From Herbidospora sakaeratensis (GTDB lineage: Bacteria; Actinomycetota; Actinomycetes; Streptosporangiales; Streptosporangiaceae), in the NCBI RefSeq assembly GCF_001570525.1, contig NZ_BBXC01000011.1, forward strand, positions 414,113 to 478,112: a DNA stretch of 64,000 nucleotides. The letters run 5' to 3'. The first letter of the stretch is position 1. Every line of letters begins with the position of its first letter. Both the position numbers and the translations under genes were made by a program. Shown piece by piece: positions 1-7,629 of this stretch. The notes beneath the pieces are model-generated. The model was not told where the DNA came from. It saw only the letters and a program-made list of their open reading frames with translations, and searched no databases.

Positions 1-709
1 CGGCCAGCACCATCAGCCCGCCCAGTTCGCGGGCCGCGACGGTGGAGACGAGGAGCACCCGCAGCCCGCTGGAGTCGCAGAACCCGACCCCGGACAGGTC
101 GGCCGCGATGTGGGTGCGGCCGGAGGTGAGCAGGTCGTTGACCACCGCGTGCAGCTGCGGCGAGGTGATCACGTCGAGGTCGCCGGAGACGGTCACCAGC
201 GGCCCGGCCGACCGGTGGGTCACGGCCACGCCGAGGCGCTGCTGCGCGCCGCCCCGGGGTTTGATCGAGTCGTCGTCGTTGACGTTCATGCGCATCTCCA
301 CCCGGGAGCCGCCGTCGCCCTGCTCGATCGTCAGCTGGTCGCAGACCTCGCTCATGAGCCACAGGCCGAAGCCGCGGCGGCCGTCGAGCGAGGGCCGGGC
401 AGGACTGAGGTGGGCGGGGGTGAGCCGGCCCGCCAGGTCGGTCACCTCCACGACGACCTGGCCGTCTTCCAGCCAGATCCGGACGGTGCCGTGCCCGTCG
501 CCGTGCTCCAGCACGTTGACCACCGCCTCGTTGGCGGCGAACACGAGGTCATGGAGCCGGGCTCCGGCGAGCCCGGCGCCCGAGGCGAACGCGTCGATGC
601 GGTCACGCATCGACCCGACGTCGTCGGTGATCGGCCAGGCCCCGGGCAGGTTCACGGGCACCTCAACGAGCTTCGCACCATTACACGACTGTATCGCGGG
701 CTTCGTCAC
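1..709 (-). CDS. Anti-sigma ATPase fused to STAS domain (partial at 3' end)
   Basis: Read on the minus strand, the protein begins with an RsbW-like HATPase_c domain: an N-box region (NEAVVNVLEHG) and a later FGLWLM glycine segment. After a short linker comes a STAS domain with the phosphorylatable CDSSGL loop. The gene runs off the left edge. Kinase and anti-anti-sigma domains are usually separate proteins, so this is a switch-protein fusion that probably controls an alternative sigma factor. The GTG at 709 overlaps the TGA of the upstream TetR gene (GTGA), which suggests coupling. GTG codons at 661 and 655 are alternative starts, the latter preceded by GAGG. Domain assignment is firm; the sigma-factor partner is unknown. 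Confidence 0.8.
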   Translation of the reverse strand, partial: MTKPAIQSCNGAKLVEVPVNLPGAWPITDDVGSMRDRIDAFASGAGLAGARLHDLVFAANEAVVNVLEHGDGHGTVRIWLEDGQVVVEVTDLAGRLTPAHLSPARPSLDGRRGFGLWLMSEVCDQLTIEQGDGGSRVEMRMNVNDDDSIKPRGGAQQRLGVAVTHRSAGPLVTVSGDLDVITSPQLHAVVNDLLTSGRTHIAADLSGVGFCDSSGLRVLLVSTVAARELGGLMVLA

Positions 710-1302
710 CGCACCCGGATCCCACCGAGGACGATGGTGACCAGGTCCTCCGCGAACCCCTCGGGCACCACGACCGGATCGCGCAGGGTGACCTCGTGAC
801 AGGCCCCGATGATCATCGTCGCGGCGGCCGCGACCGGCGCGTCCGCCGCGAGTTCCCCCGCCTCCTGCCGCCGCCACAGATAGGCGGCGAGCTGGTCGCG
901 CAGCCCCAGCCCACCCGCCGTGGGGTTGCCGAGCCCGGCGAACCGTTCGAGCACCTCGGGCGCCACGTTCGCGAACGCCGGCACGATGACCAGGTGCAGG
1001 TCAAGAGCCCTTTTCGTGTACGCGAGCAGCGCCCGCCCCACCTCCTCGCCGTCGCCGGGCAGCGGCGGCAGACCGCGCTCCGCGGCTTTGACGTGGCCGT
1101 GCAGACCGAGGGCGAGCAGCTCCTCCTTGTCGGCGAAGTGGTTGTAGAGCACCCCGGTGGCCACCTCGGCCTCCCGGGCGATCTCGCGCACGGTCAGCCC
1201 GCCGGCGCCGCGCCGGGCGATCAGCCGGGCGGCGGCGTCGACCAGGTGGTCGCGCAGATCGACCCCGGCCTCCACGGCCCGCGCCCGGCGCGGCGCCATC
1301 AC
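706..1302 (-). CDS. TetR-family transcriptional regulator
   Basis: This 198-residue protein has the TetR helix-turn-helix near residues 30-65 (LTVREIAREAEVATGVLYNHF) and a helical ligand-binding C-terminal half. Its start overlaps the stop of the upstream methyltransferase gene, and its end overlaps the start of the anti-sigma/STAS gene, so the three form a tight operon. The tandem ATGAAC-N4-GTTCAT palindromes upstream of the methyltransferase are the obvious candidate operator. The ligand is unknown. Confidence 0.9.
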   Translation of the reverse strand: MMAPRRARAVEAGVDLRDHLVDAAARLIARRGAGGLTVREIAREAEVATGVLYNHFADKEELLALGLHGHVKAAERGLPPLPGDGEEVGRALLAYTKRALDLHLVIVPAFANVAPEVLERFAGLGNPTAGGLGLRDQLAAYLWRRQEAGELAADAPVAAAATMIIGACHEVTLRDPVVVPEGFAEDLVTIVLGGIRVR

Positions 1303-2084
1303 GGCCGCACCGCGCCGACCAGCAGCGCCGCGCCGTCGAGCAGCACGCCGTCGGGGGTCTCGAAGGCGCGCAGCACCGGGAGCAGCCGCTCGGCCGCGCC
1401 CTCTCCGGCCTGGTGCCGGATCGGCCCCCAGGCCCCCAGGAACGCCGCCGCGTCGGCGGCGTCGGCGCCCCAGTTCTGCGGCGCGTGGACCGGACGGGTG
1501 ACGACGCCGGCGAACCCGGCCTCGGTGAGCACCCGTTCGACCGTCTCGGGGTCGCCCAGGGAGAGGGGTCCGGCGTCCGGCGGCCCGGCGGGGAGGCCGA
1601 GGGCCGCGACGACGTGGGCCAGGTCGCCGTAACCGCGCATCGACAAAAAGGTGAGCCGCCCGCCCGGCGCGAGCGCCCGGCCGATGTTGGCGAAGGCGGC
1701 GACGGGATCGCCGAAGAACATGATCCCGAATCTACTGAGGGCCAGGTCGAACGACGAATCGGGGAACGGGTGCACCTGCGCGTCACCCCGCACGTACGAC
1801 ACGTCTCCCTCGCCGGTGAGCTCGCGGGCGGTGGCCAGCATCGGCCCCGACAGGTCGACGCCCAGGGCGGAGGCCGCCGTGCGCGCGGCCAGCCGGGTGG
1901 TCCGCCCGGTGCCGCACCCGATGTCCAGGACCCGGTCGCCGGGCCGGACGGCGTCGAGGAGGAACGGGTTGAAGGCGTCGTTGACGGCGTTGTAGCGGTC
2001 GGCGTGGGCGGCCCAGTGGGCGCCCTCGTAGCCGTTCCAGGCTGCGGCCTGATGGGTGTTCACAATCGATGAACGCATGTTCAT
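1299..2084 (-). CDS. Class I SAM-dependent methyltransferase
   Basis: A protein of about 260 residues with the SAM-binding glycine motif VLDIGCGTG near residue 50, an acidic strand end (GVDLS), and the Methyltransf_11-type segment FPDSSFDLALSRFG. The substrate cannot be told from sequence. It is the first gene of an operon with TetR. The ATG at 2084 has no Shine-Dalgarno and lies inside the tandem palindromic operator. A leaderless transcript, the ATG at 2078 or the GTG at 2063 are therefore possible starts. Confidence 0.85.
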   Translation of the reverse strand: MNMRSSIVNTHQAAAWNGYEGAHWAAHADRYNAVNDAFNPFLLDAVRPGDRVLDIGCGTGRTTRLAARTAASALGVDLSGPMLATARELTGEGDVSYVRGDAQVHPFPDSSFDLALSRFGIMFFGDPVAAFANIGRALAPGGRLTFLSMRGYGDLAHVVAALGLPAGPPDAGPLSLGDPETVERVLTEAGFAGVVTRPVHAPQNWGADAADAAAFLGAWGPIRHQAGEGAAERLLPVLRAFETPDGVLLDGAALLVGAVRP

Positions 2085-2098
2085 GAACGTATGTTCAT
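2069..2098. promoter_or_regulatory. Tandem TetR-type operator
   Basis: Two 16-bp palindromes, ATGAACGCATGTTCAT (2069-2084) and ATGAACGTATGTTCAT (2083-2098), share two bases. Both fit ATGAAC-N4-GTTCAT with perfect arms. They sit between the methyltransferase-TetR operon and the divergent membrane glycosyltransferase gene, 26 bp before its start. Binding by the TetR protein at 706-1302 is inferred from position and arm symmetry. Confidence 0.6.
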
Positions 2099-2124
2099 CT
2101 TCACTTTCCGGTCAAGTGGTATGA

Positions 2125-3441
2125 ATGAGCGCCATGACGACGGCCCTGACCGAAGCCCCGGCCACACCGCTGACCAGGCGGCACGCCGAAGCGACGGCCG
2201 CCGTCGTCGCGCTGCTCGCCGGGTTGTGGAACGTCTGGGTGCCGTCGTTCTGGCGCGACGAGTCGGTCTCCGCGCTGGCCGCCTCCCGCCCGATCGGCGA
2301 GGTGTGGGACCTGCTCGGCCACATGGACCGGGTGCACGCCCTCTACTACCTGCTGCTGCGGCCGGTGGCGTGGATCTCCACGTCGGAGTTCGCGCTCCGG
2401 CTGCCCTCGGTGCTGGCCATGGCCGCCGCGGCCTACGGCATCGCCGCCATCGGACGCCACCTCGCCTCGGCCCGGGTCGGCCTGCTGGCCGGGCTGGTCT
2501 TCGCGGCGCTGCCGATGGTGAGCCGCTACGCCCAGGAGGCCCGGTCGTACGCGATCGTGACCGTGCTGGCGGTGCTGGCGACCTGGTTGCTGGTGACCCG
2601 GCGGCACCACGTGCTCTACGCGGTCGTCATCGTGCTGCTGGGGTGGTCGCACGTCTACGGGCTGCTGCTGGTGGTGGCGCACCTGTTCGTCGCGCCCGAC
2701 CGGCGGCGTTTCGTGCAGGCCATGCTGATCGCGGCCGCGGGGCTGGCGCCGCTGGCGGTGCTGGCGGCCGGGCAGCGGGGCGTGCAGCTCGGGTGGCTGA
2801 ACCCGCCCACGTGGGCGGCCCTGCCGGCCTTCGCCCAGGAGGTCATGGGCAGCAGGTGGGCGATCGTGCCGCTGCTGGGGCTGGCCGCGTTCGGCGCGCG
2901 GGGCGCGCTGGGCCGGGTCGCCGGGGCGTGGGCGCTGCTGATCCCGCTGTCGATGCTGATCTCGCTGGTCTATCCGATCTACAGCCCTCGCTACGTGTTG
3001 TTCGCCCTCCCCGGGCTGGCGCTGCTGGCGGGGGCGGGGCTCGACCGGCTGCGGCCGAGGCCGCTGACCTGGATCGCGCTGGCGCTGCTGGTGGCCCTGA
3101 CGGTGCCCAAGCATTTGTGGCTCCGCGCGCCCGACCACCGGCCCGACGACCTGCGGTCGATGGCCGCCGCCCTGCTCGAACGGGTGCGGCCGGGCGACCG
3201 GGTGCTGTACGTCGATCCCGCCTACGAGTGGTTCGTGGGGGTGTACGCGGAGCCGTACCGGAAACTGACTGCGCCGAGCGGGGAGGACGAGCGGGTCTGG
3301 GTGGTGTCCGGCGGGCGGCACCACCAGAACAGCGCCTTCGTCGAGACCGACCCGGGCTATCTCGACCTGCAGAAGCACTACCGGGCCCGCTACTACAAGG
3401 ACTTCGGGTATTCGTGGTTCGCCCTCTACCAGAGGCGATAG
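2125..3441 (+). CDS. Polytopic membrane glycosyltransferase (GT39/ArnT-like)
   Basis: A 438-residue integral membrane protein with many hydrophobic helices. Near residue 37 it has the motif FWRDESVSA, matching the Asp-Glu motif in the first periplasmic loop of GT-C enzymes that use polyprenyl-phosphate sugars. The helices around QEARSY fit the PMT_2/GT39 fold. It probably moves a sugar from a lipid carrier onto a cell-surface acceptor. Its position beside an exosortase, GT2 and WecB module fits a surface-glycosylation role, but the sugar and acceptor are unknown. ATG codons at 2125 and 2134 are both possible; neither has a strong ribosome site. Confidence 0.75.
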   Translation: MSAMTTALTEAPATPLTRRHAEATAAVVALLAGLWNVWVPSFWRDESVSALAASRPIGEVWDLLGHMDRVHALYYLLLRPVAWISTSEFALRLPSVLAMAAAAYGIAAIGRHLASARVGLLAGLVFAALPMVSRYAQEARSYAIVTVLAVLATWLLVTRRHHVLYAVVIVLLGWSHVYGLLLVVAHLFVAPDRRRFVQAMLIAAAGLAPLAVLAAGQRGVQLGWLNPPTWAALPAFAQEVMGSRWAIVPLLGLAAFGARGALGRVAGAWALLIPLSMLISLVYPIYSPRYVLFALPGLALLAGAGLDRLRPRPLTWIALALLVALTVPKHLWLRAPDHRPDDLRSMAAALLERVRPGDRVLYVDPAYEWFVGVYAEPYRKLTAPSGEDERVWVVSGGRHHQNSAFVETDPGYLDLQKHYRARYYKDFGYSWFALYQRR

Positions 3442-3450
3442 AGGGCGAAC
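3417..3450. terminator. Convergent hairpin terminator
   Basis: A 12-bp perfect stem (GTTCGCCCTCTA and its complement) with a 10-nt loop spans the stop codon of the membrane glycosyltransferase gene. It lies between two convergent genes and can serve both strands. There is no long U tract, as is common in actinobacteria. Confidence 0.6.
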
Positions 3451-3459
3451 CCGAAGGCG

Positions 3460-4176
3460 TCAGACCAGCTGACGGCGGCGGCGCAGCAGCATCGTGCCGC
3501 CGCCGGCGGCGACGAGGCCGAGGGCCAGGTAGAGGCCGGCGCCCGAGGCCAGCGGCACCGGGTTCGGCGGGTCGAGGGTGGCCGGGCCGCAGGTCGCCGA
3601 GCTCAGGATGATGTCGCCGTCGCCCGCCAGCGCCCGCACCCGCATGCCGTGCACGGTCAGGGTGCCGTCCCCGTTGGGGATCTGCTCGTTGAGGCGGACC
3701 TCGATGAGCGGCAGCAGCGGCGGGAACTGGAGCGAGGTGTTCGGGGCCGGGTTGCTCGTCAGCGTGGTGCCGAGGACCTGGGCGTTGGCCAGCAGCGTCG
3801 AGCCGGTCGTGGGCAGGCCCGTGGTCGCGGTGCACTCCGACTGGATCGAGCCCGCGCTGATGCCGATGCCCAGCAGGGTCGCGCTCAGGCCGTCGACCGA
3901 CGCGCGCGCCGCCTCGGTGCCGACGGTGGTGTTCTGCTCCACCTCCACGGCCACCACGCCGGTCGACACGGTCCCGACGTTGATCGACGCGACCGTCGCG
4001 GTCGGGTTGCCGAGGTTGGCCACCGGCGCGGGGCCGAAGTTGACGCCCAGCGGCAGGCTGATCGACGCGCCGTAGGCGTTGACCGTGTCGCTGCGCGCGT
4101 GGGCGGTGCTCGTCATCCCCATCAGCAGCGTCGTCGCCGCCGCGATGGAAACGGCGAAAGTACGTCCGAGAAACAT
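3460..4176 (-). CDS. Secreted choice-of-anchor P-like surface protein
   Basis: A 238-residue exported protein. An N-terminal signal peptide ends near AHA (residue 27). A Ser/Thr/Val-rich beta-type domain follows (repeated GTVSTGVVAVEVEQNT-like strands, two Cys). The C-terminus is a Pro-rich spacer (PNPVPLASG), one membrane helix and an RRRR tail. That tripartite tail is typical of proteins cleaved and anchored by sortase- or exosortase-type enzymes. The body resembles choice-of-anchor P family proteins; this is from memory of the family. GGAGG lies 8 nt before the ATG. It is a likely client of the exosortase-family protein at 7629-8132. Confidence 0.7.
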   Translation of the reverse strand: MFLGRTFAVSIAAATTLLMGMTSTAHARSDTVNAYGASISLPLGVNFGPAPVANLGNPTATVASINVGTVSTGVVAVEVEQNTTVGTEAARASVDGLSATLLGIGISAGSIQSECTATTGLPTTGSTLLANAQVLGTTLTSNPAPNTSLQFPPLLPLIEVRLNEQIPNGDGTLTVHGMRVRALAGDGDIILSSATCGPATLDPPNPVPLASGAGLYLALGLVAAGGGTMLLRRRRQLV

Positions 4177-4287
4177 ATGCAGGCCCTCCGCGGGCTTCCT
4201 ATATCAGTCGATGACGATCCAAGTTATGCGCAGGCCGAGTGGGAAACGGTAAGGGACCTGTCAGTTCACTCCAGAGAGTGAGTGTTG

Positions 4288-4343
4288 CGGCTCCTAAACG
4301 GCTCGATTCGCTCGTTACATTGAGCGTCGAAGAACAGGAGCCG
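4288..4343 (+). promoter_or_regulatory. Structured leader that can hide the SD of the LuxR gene
   Basis: CGGCTCCT at 4288-4295 is perfectly complementary to AGGAGCCG at 4336-4343, which contains the ribosome-binding site of the regulator gene starting at 4346. Inside the arc a second hairpin forms (CGCTC at 4309-4313 with GAGCG at 4322-4326, 8-nt loop). If transcription starts upstream of 4288, the SD would be sequestered. This is seen in sequence only; function is inferred. Confidence 0.4.
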
Positions 4344-4345
4344 AA

Positions 4346-5002
4346 ATGGTGACACGCGGAGCCGTCCGCCGGGAAACGTGCCAGATCGTCATAGTCGACG
4401 AGGGCCCGCTCGCGCATCTCGCATTGCGCGCCTTTTTCCGGCAGGCCCCCGCATTCACGGTCGCCGCCTCCGCCACGACGGGAGCGGAAGGCCGCCGGAT
4501 GATTTCTCGGCTTATGCCGGAAATCGTGATTTGCGAGACCCGGATCGGCGACGACTGCGGCCTGGAACTGTGCCGCTGGATCGGCCTGGAGCACCCCGGC
4601 GTGATGCCGGTGGTGCTCACCTCGGTCGACGACGTCAACCTGGCGCGGGCGGCGCTCGACGCGGGCGCGCACGCGTACCTGCTGAAGTCCTCGCCGCTGG
4701 AGGACCTGCTGTTCCACCTGGAGCGGGTGGCCGAGGGCCAGGTCATCGCCGACGACCGGCTCGGCCGGTCGGCCGCCGGGCGCGGCCATCGCACCCGGTT
4801 CGACCTCAGCCCGCGCGAGCACGAAGTGCTGGAGGAGATCATCCTGGGCCTCGACAACCGGGCCATCGCGGGGCGGTTGTGCATCGCCCACGAGACCGTG
4901 AAGACCCACGTCAAGTCGATCCTGCGCAAGATCGGCGCACGCGACCGGGCACACGCCATCGCGGTCGTGCTCGGCGACGCGCGGACCGGGAGCGGCTGGT
5001 GA
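4346..5002 (+). CDS. LuxR/NarL-type response regulator with pseudo-receiver
   Basis: A 218-residue protein: a receiver-like domain (about residues 12-130), then a LuxR helix-turn-helix (about 150-212; LSPREHEVLEEIILG and IAHETVKTHVKSILRKI). The acidic pair (VDE, near 18-19) and the conserved Lys (LLKSS) remain. The expected phosphoacceptor Asp is Glu64 (VICETRIGDD), so normal phosphorylation is unlikely and Glu may mimic the active state. No histidine kinase gene lies nearby. Its TGA overlaps the GTG start of wecB, so it heads an operon with wecB and the LPFTG protein. It probably regulates the neighbouring surface module. Confidence 0.85.
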   Translation: MVTRGAVRRETCQIVIVDEGPLAHLALRAFFRQAPAFTVAASATTGAEGRRMISRLMPEIVICETRIGDDCGLELCRWIGLEHPGVMPVVLTSVDDVNLARAALDAGAHAYLLKSSPLEDLLFHLERVAEGQVIADDRLGRSAAGRGHRTRFDLSPREHEVLEEIILGLDNRAIAGRLCIAHETVKTHVKSILRKIGARDRAHAIAVVLGDARTGSGW

Positions 5003-6075
5003 AGCGGGTCTGCGTGGTCGTCGGCACCCGCCCCGAGGCGATCAAGCTCGGGCCGGTCATCCCGGCGCTGCGGGCCTTCGCCGAGGTCGACGTCGTGCAC
5101 ACCGGGCAGCACGGCGCGGTGGTGGGCGAGGTGCTCGCGCTGTTCGGGGCCCGGGTCTCCCGGGGGCTGCGCCGCGAGGCGGCCACGCTGCCCGCGCTGA
5201 CCGCCGAGGTCGTGCTCGGGCTCGACGAGGTGTTCGAGCGGCTCAGGCCAGACCTCGTGGTGGTCCAGGGCGACACGACGTCGGCGTTCGGCGGCGCGCT
5301 GGCGGCCTACCTGCGGCAGGTTCCGGTCGCCCACGTCGAGGCGGGGCTGCGCAGCCACCGGGCCACGCCGTTCCCCGAGGAGGCCAACCGGCGGCTGATC
5401 GCGCCGCTGGCCGACCTGCACCTCGCGCCGACCGCCTCGGCCCGCGCCAACCTGCTGGCCGAGCGCATCCCGGCCGACCGGGTGCTGGTCACCGGGAACA
5501 CGGTGGTCGACGCCCTGGCCGCCGTGCTGACCGACCGGCCGGAACCCCGCGACCGGCCGGTGGTGGTGATCACCGCGCACCGGCGCGAGTCGTGGGGCGA
5601 GCCGATGCGGCGCGTCGCCCGCGTCGCCGACCGGCTCGCCGCCGACCATCCGGGCGTCGACTTCGTCGTCGCCACCCATCTCAACCCGGCGGTACGCCAC
5701 GTGTTCGACCAGGTCGTGCGGCCTCGGCCCAACATCGGGTGCGTGCCGCCGCTGCCCTACCGGGAGTTCGCCCGCCTGCTGGCCGTCAGCGCGCTGGCGA
5801 TCACCGACTCGGGCGGCATCCAGGAGGAGGCCGCCGCGCTCGGCCTGCCGGTGCTGGTCATGCGCGACTCGACCGAACGGGTCGAGGCCCTCGACGACGG
5901 CGGGGCCCACCTGGTCGGCACCGACGAGGAGCTGGTCGCCAAGACCGCCGGCCTGTTCCTCCAGTCGGCCGTGGCCGGCCGGGTCAGACACGTCGCGCCC
6001 TGCCACTACGGCGACGGCCACGCCGCCGCCCGCGTGGCCAGGGCGTGCGCCGAACTCATCCATTCCGAGAACTGA
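4999..6075 (+). CDS. wecB: UDP-N-acetylglucosamine 2-epimerase (non-hydrolysing)
   Basis: A 358-residue protein with the family hallmarks in order: GTRPEAIKL near the N-terminus, GDTTS, HVEAGLRS, PEEANRRL, GNTVVDAL and DSGGIQEE. It interconverts UDP-GlcNAc and UDP-ManNAc in the cytoplasm and supplies ManNAc for cell-wall or surface glycans. The GTG start overlaps the LuxR stop (GTGA). A longer reading of the same frame upstream is only antisense-like noise. It is followed after 9 nt by the LPFTG miniprotein gene, so the three genes should be co-transcribed. Confidence 0.92.
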   Translation: MKRVCVVVGTRPEAIKLGPVIPALRAFAEVDVVHTGQHGAVVGEVLALFGARVSRGLRREAATLPALTAEVVLGLDEVFERLRPDLVVVQGDTTSAFGGALAAYLRQVPVAHVEAGLRSHRATPFPEEANRRLIAPLADLHLAPTASARANLLAERIPADRVLVTGNTVVDALAAVLTDRPEPRDRPVVVITAHRRESWGEPMRRVARVADRLAADHPGVDFVVATHLNPAVRHVFDQVVRPRPNIGCVPPLPYREFARLLAVSALAITDSGGIQEEAAALGLPVLVMRDSTERVEALDDGGAHLVGTDEELVAKTAGLFLQSAVAGRVRHVAPCHYGDGHAAARVARACAELIHSEN

Positions 6076-6084
6076 GGTGTCATT

Positions 6085-6240
6085 GTGTACGGATCCTGGG
6101 GGCACGGCCCCCGCTGGCAGACCGGTGTCCCGCTGGCCGTTCTGCCGTTCACCGGAATTCCCCTGGCCGTGATCATCTTGCTGGCCGCCGTGCTCATCGT
6201 GGGCGGCGCGCTGCTGTTCAGAATGCACCAGGTGCGATAG
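6085..6240 (+). CDS. 51-residue LPFTG-anchored miniprotein
   Basis: This small gene has GAGG at 6074-6077, overlapping the wecB stop, followed after 7 nt by a GTG start. The product has about 19 N-terminal residues rich in Gly, Trp and Pro, then LPFTG (residues 20-24), a hydrophobic helix of about 22 residues and a basic end (FRMHQVR). That is a complete LPxTG-type sorting tail with almost no protein in front of it and no separate signal peptide. The single helix with a positive C-terminus would place the N-terminus outside. It may be a sortase or exosortase substrate that acts as a surface acceptor or signal. Function unknown. Confidence 0.7.
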   Translation: MYGSWGHGPRWQTGVPLAVLPFTGIPLAVIILLAAVLIVGGALLFRMHQVR

Positions 6241-6249
6241 CCGCAGAAA

Positions 6250-6278
6250 TGGCCCGGGAATTCACATCTCCCGGGCCA
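6250..6278. terminator. Convergent hairpin terminator
   Basis: A 10-bp perfect stem TGGCCCGGGA/TCCCGGGCCA with a 9-nt loop lies between the convergent LPFTG and GT2 genes. The GT2 stop codon sits in the loop. Confidence 0.6.
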
Positions 6279-7629
6279 CGGGCGTGCCCGCGACATGGGT
6301 CTCGGCGTTTCTCCGGGTTTTCGCCCAACCGCCCCGGCCGCGAATGATGCGCCAGCAGGCGCGCCACGACGTGAGATAGAAATTGTAAATGTAGAAGGCG
6401 TAGGCGAACCCGTAGAGCAGGCTTTTACCGAGCCCCACCCGGGGTTCGCAGCGCCACCAGTAGAGCGGCCCCCAGATGAGGAACGGCAGCAGGCCGAAGG
6501 TGGCGTAGATGGCGAAGAGGATCCAGCCGCCCTCGACCAGCCACCACGCCATCCCGGCCGGGTCGGCGACCACCCGGCCGGCCAGATAGATCATCGGGAT
6601 CGGGTAGATGAGCGTGCCGAGGAGCTGCATCCACGGCTGCGACAGGTAGTAGAGCACCTCCAGCGCGCCGAGGCTGCTGAACCGGGCCGAGCGCCAGATC
6701 TCCGGCAGGTACTTGGCGCACTGCATGGTGCCCTGCCCCCAGCGGGTGCGCTGGGTGATAAGCCGCCGGAACGACCAGAGGCCCTCCTGCTCGACCCACG
6801 TGTCGGGGGTGTACTCGTTGCGCTCCCCCGCCAGCAGCAGCTGCACGCCGAGCTCGAAGTCCTCCAGCAGCGAACCGCCCCAGGGCCGCCTCTCCGCGCC
6901 CGCGATCTTGTCGAGCGCGCTCAGCCGGGTGAGCTGGCCGTTGCCGCCCATCGCGACCGTGCCGCTGCGCCGGCGGCCCAGCTGGATCGCCGAGATCGGG
7001 CCGCGGAACTCCAGGTCCTGCATGCGGACCAGCAGCCGCCCGAACGCGTTGCGGAACCGGCCGCGCTCCGGGCACGGGTCGCGGTCGTCGCGGTTGATCA
7101 TCCACACGTCGATCTGGACCGCCCCGATCGCCGGGTCGGCGAACAACTTCTCGCCCGCGCACACGCTCAGCATGTTCGGGGCGGGCCGCCCGTCGGCGTC
7201 CAGGACGCAGACCACGTGCCGGGTCCGGTCGGCGTCCGGCGGGAGGAAGTCGTCGAGCGCGCGGTAGGCGGCGTTCAGCGCGTCGCCCTTGCCGGTCCGC
7301 GCCTCCGGGCGGCGGCGCGTCACCAGGTGGATCCGGGCGTCGTCGCGCGCCAGCTCCGCCACGATGCGGGCCGTGTCGTCGTCGGAGGCGTCGTCGACCA
7401 CCCACACGTTGACGTGCGAGAACCGTTCGCGCAGGTAGCGCAGGGTCGGCCCGATGACGGCGGCCTCGTCGCGGCACGGGATGAACAGGTGCCACTCGAA
7501 CGCGGCCGGGTTCCCGGCCGGGTCGGGCCGCTGCCGCAGATACGGCCGCACGATCGTCAGCACGTAGGTGAGGAAGGTGACGCTGAGGAACAGCGCGAAC
7601 GCCTGGGTCAGCCCCAGCAGGTAGCCCAT
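6262..7629 (-). CDS. Membrane-bound GT2 glycosyltransferase, exosortase-linked
   Basis: A 455-residue family 2 glycosyltransferase. It has an N-terminal membrane helix, a catalytic domain with VVDDASDDD, the metal-binding DAD of VLDADG, the acceptor motif LLEDFELG and the processive-type QRTRW, then several C-terminal helices. This matches cellulose synthase/hyaluronan synthase-like enzymes that polymerise or flip sugars at the membrane. The ATG at 7629 shares its first base with the last base of the exosortase stop, so the two genes are translationally coupled. In Firmicutes the XrtG exosortase is also paired with a GT2 enzyme (family knowledge). The product is unknown. Confidence 0.85.
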   Translation of the reverse strand: MGYLLGLTQAFALFLSVTFLTYVLTIVRPYLRQRPDPAGNPAAFEWHLFIPCRDEAAVIGPTLRYLRERFSHVNVWVVDDASDDDTARIVAELARDDARIHLVTRRRPEARTGKGDALNAAYRALDDFLPPDADRTRHVVCVLDADGRPAPNMLSVCAGEKLFADPAIGAVQIDVWMINRDDRDPCPERGRFRNAFGRLLVRMQDLEFRGPISAIQLGRRRSGTVAMGGNGQLTRLSALDKIAGAERRPWGGSLLEDFELGVQLLLAGERNEYTPDTWVEQEGLWSFRRLITQRTRWGQGTMQCAKYLPEIWRSARFSSLGALEVLYYLSQPWMQLLGTLIYPIPMIYLAGRVVADPAGMAWWLVEGGWILFAIYATFGLLPFLIWGPLYWWRCEPRVGLGKSLLYGFAYAFYIYNFYLTSWRACWRIIRGRGGWAKTRRNAETHVAGTPVAREM

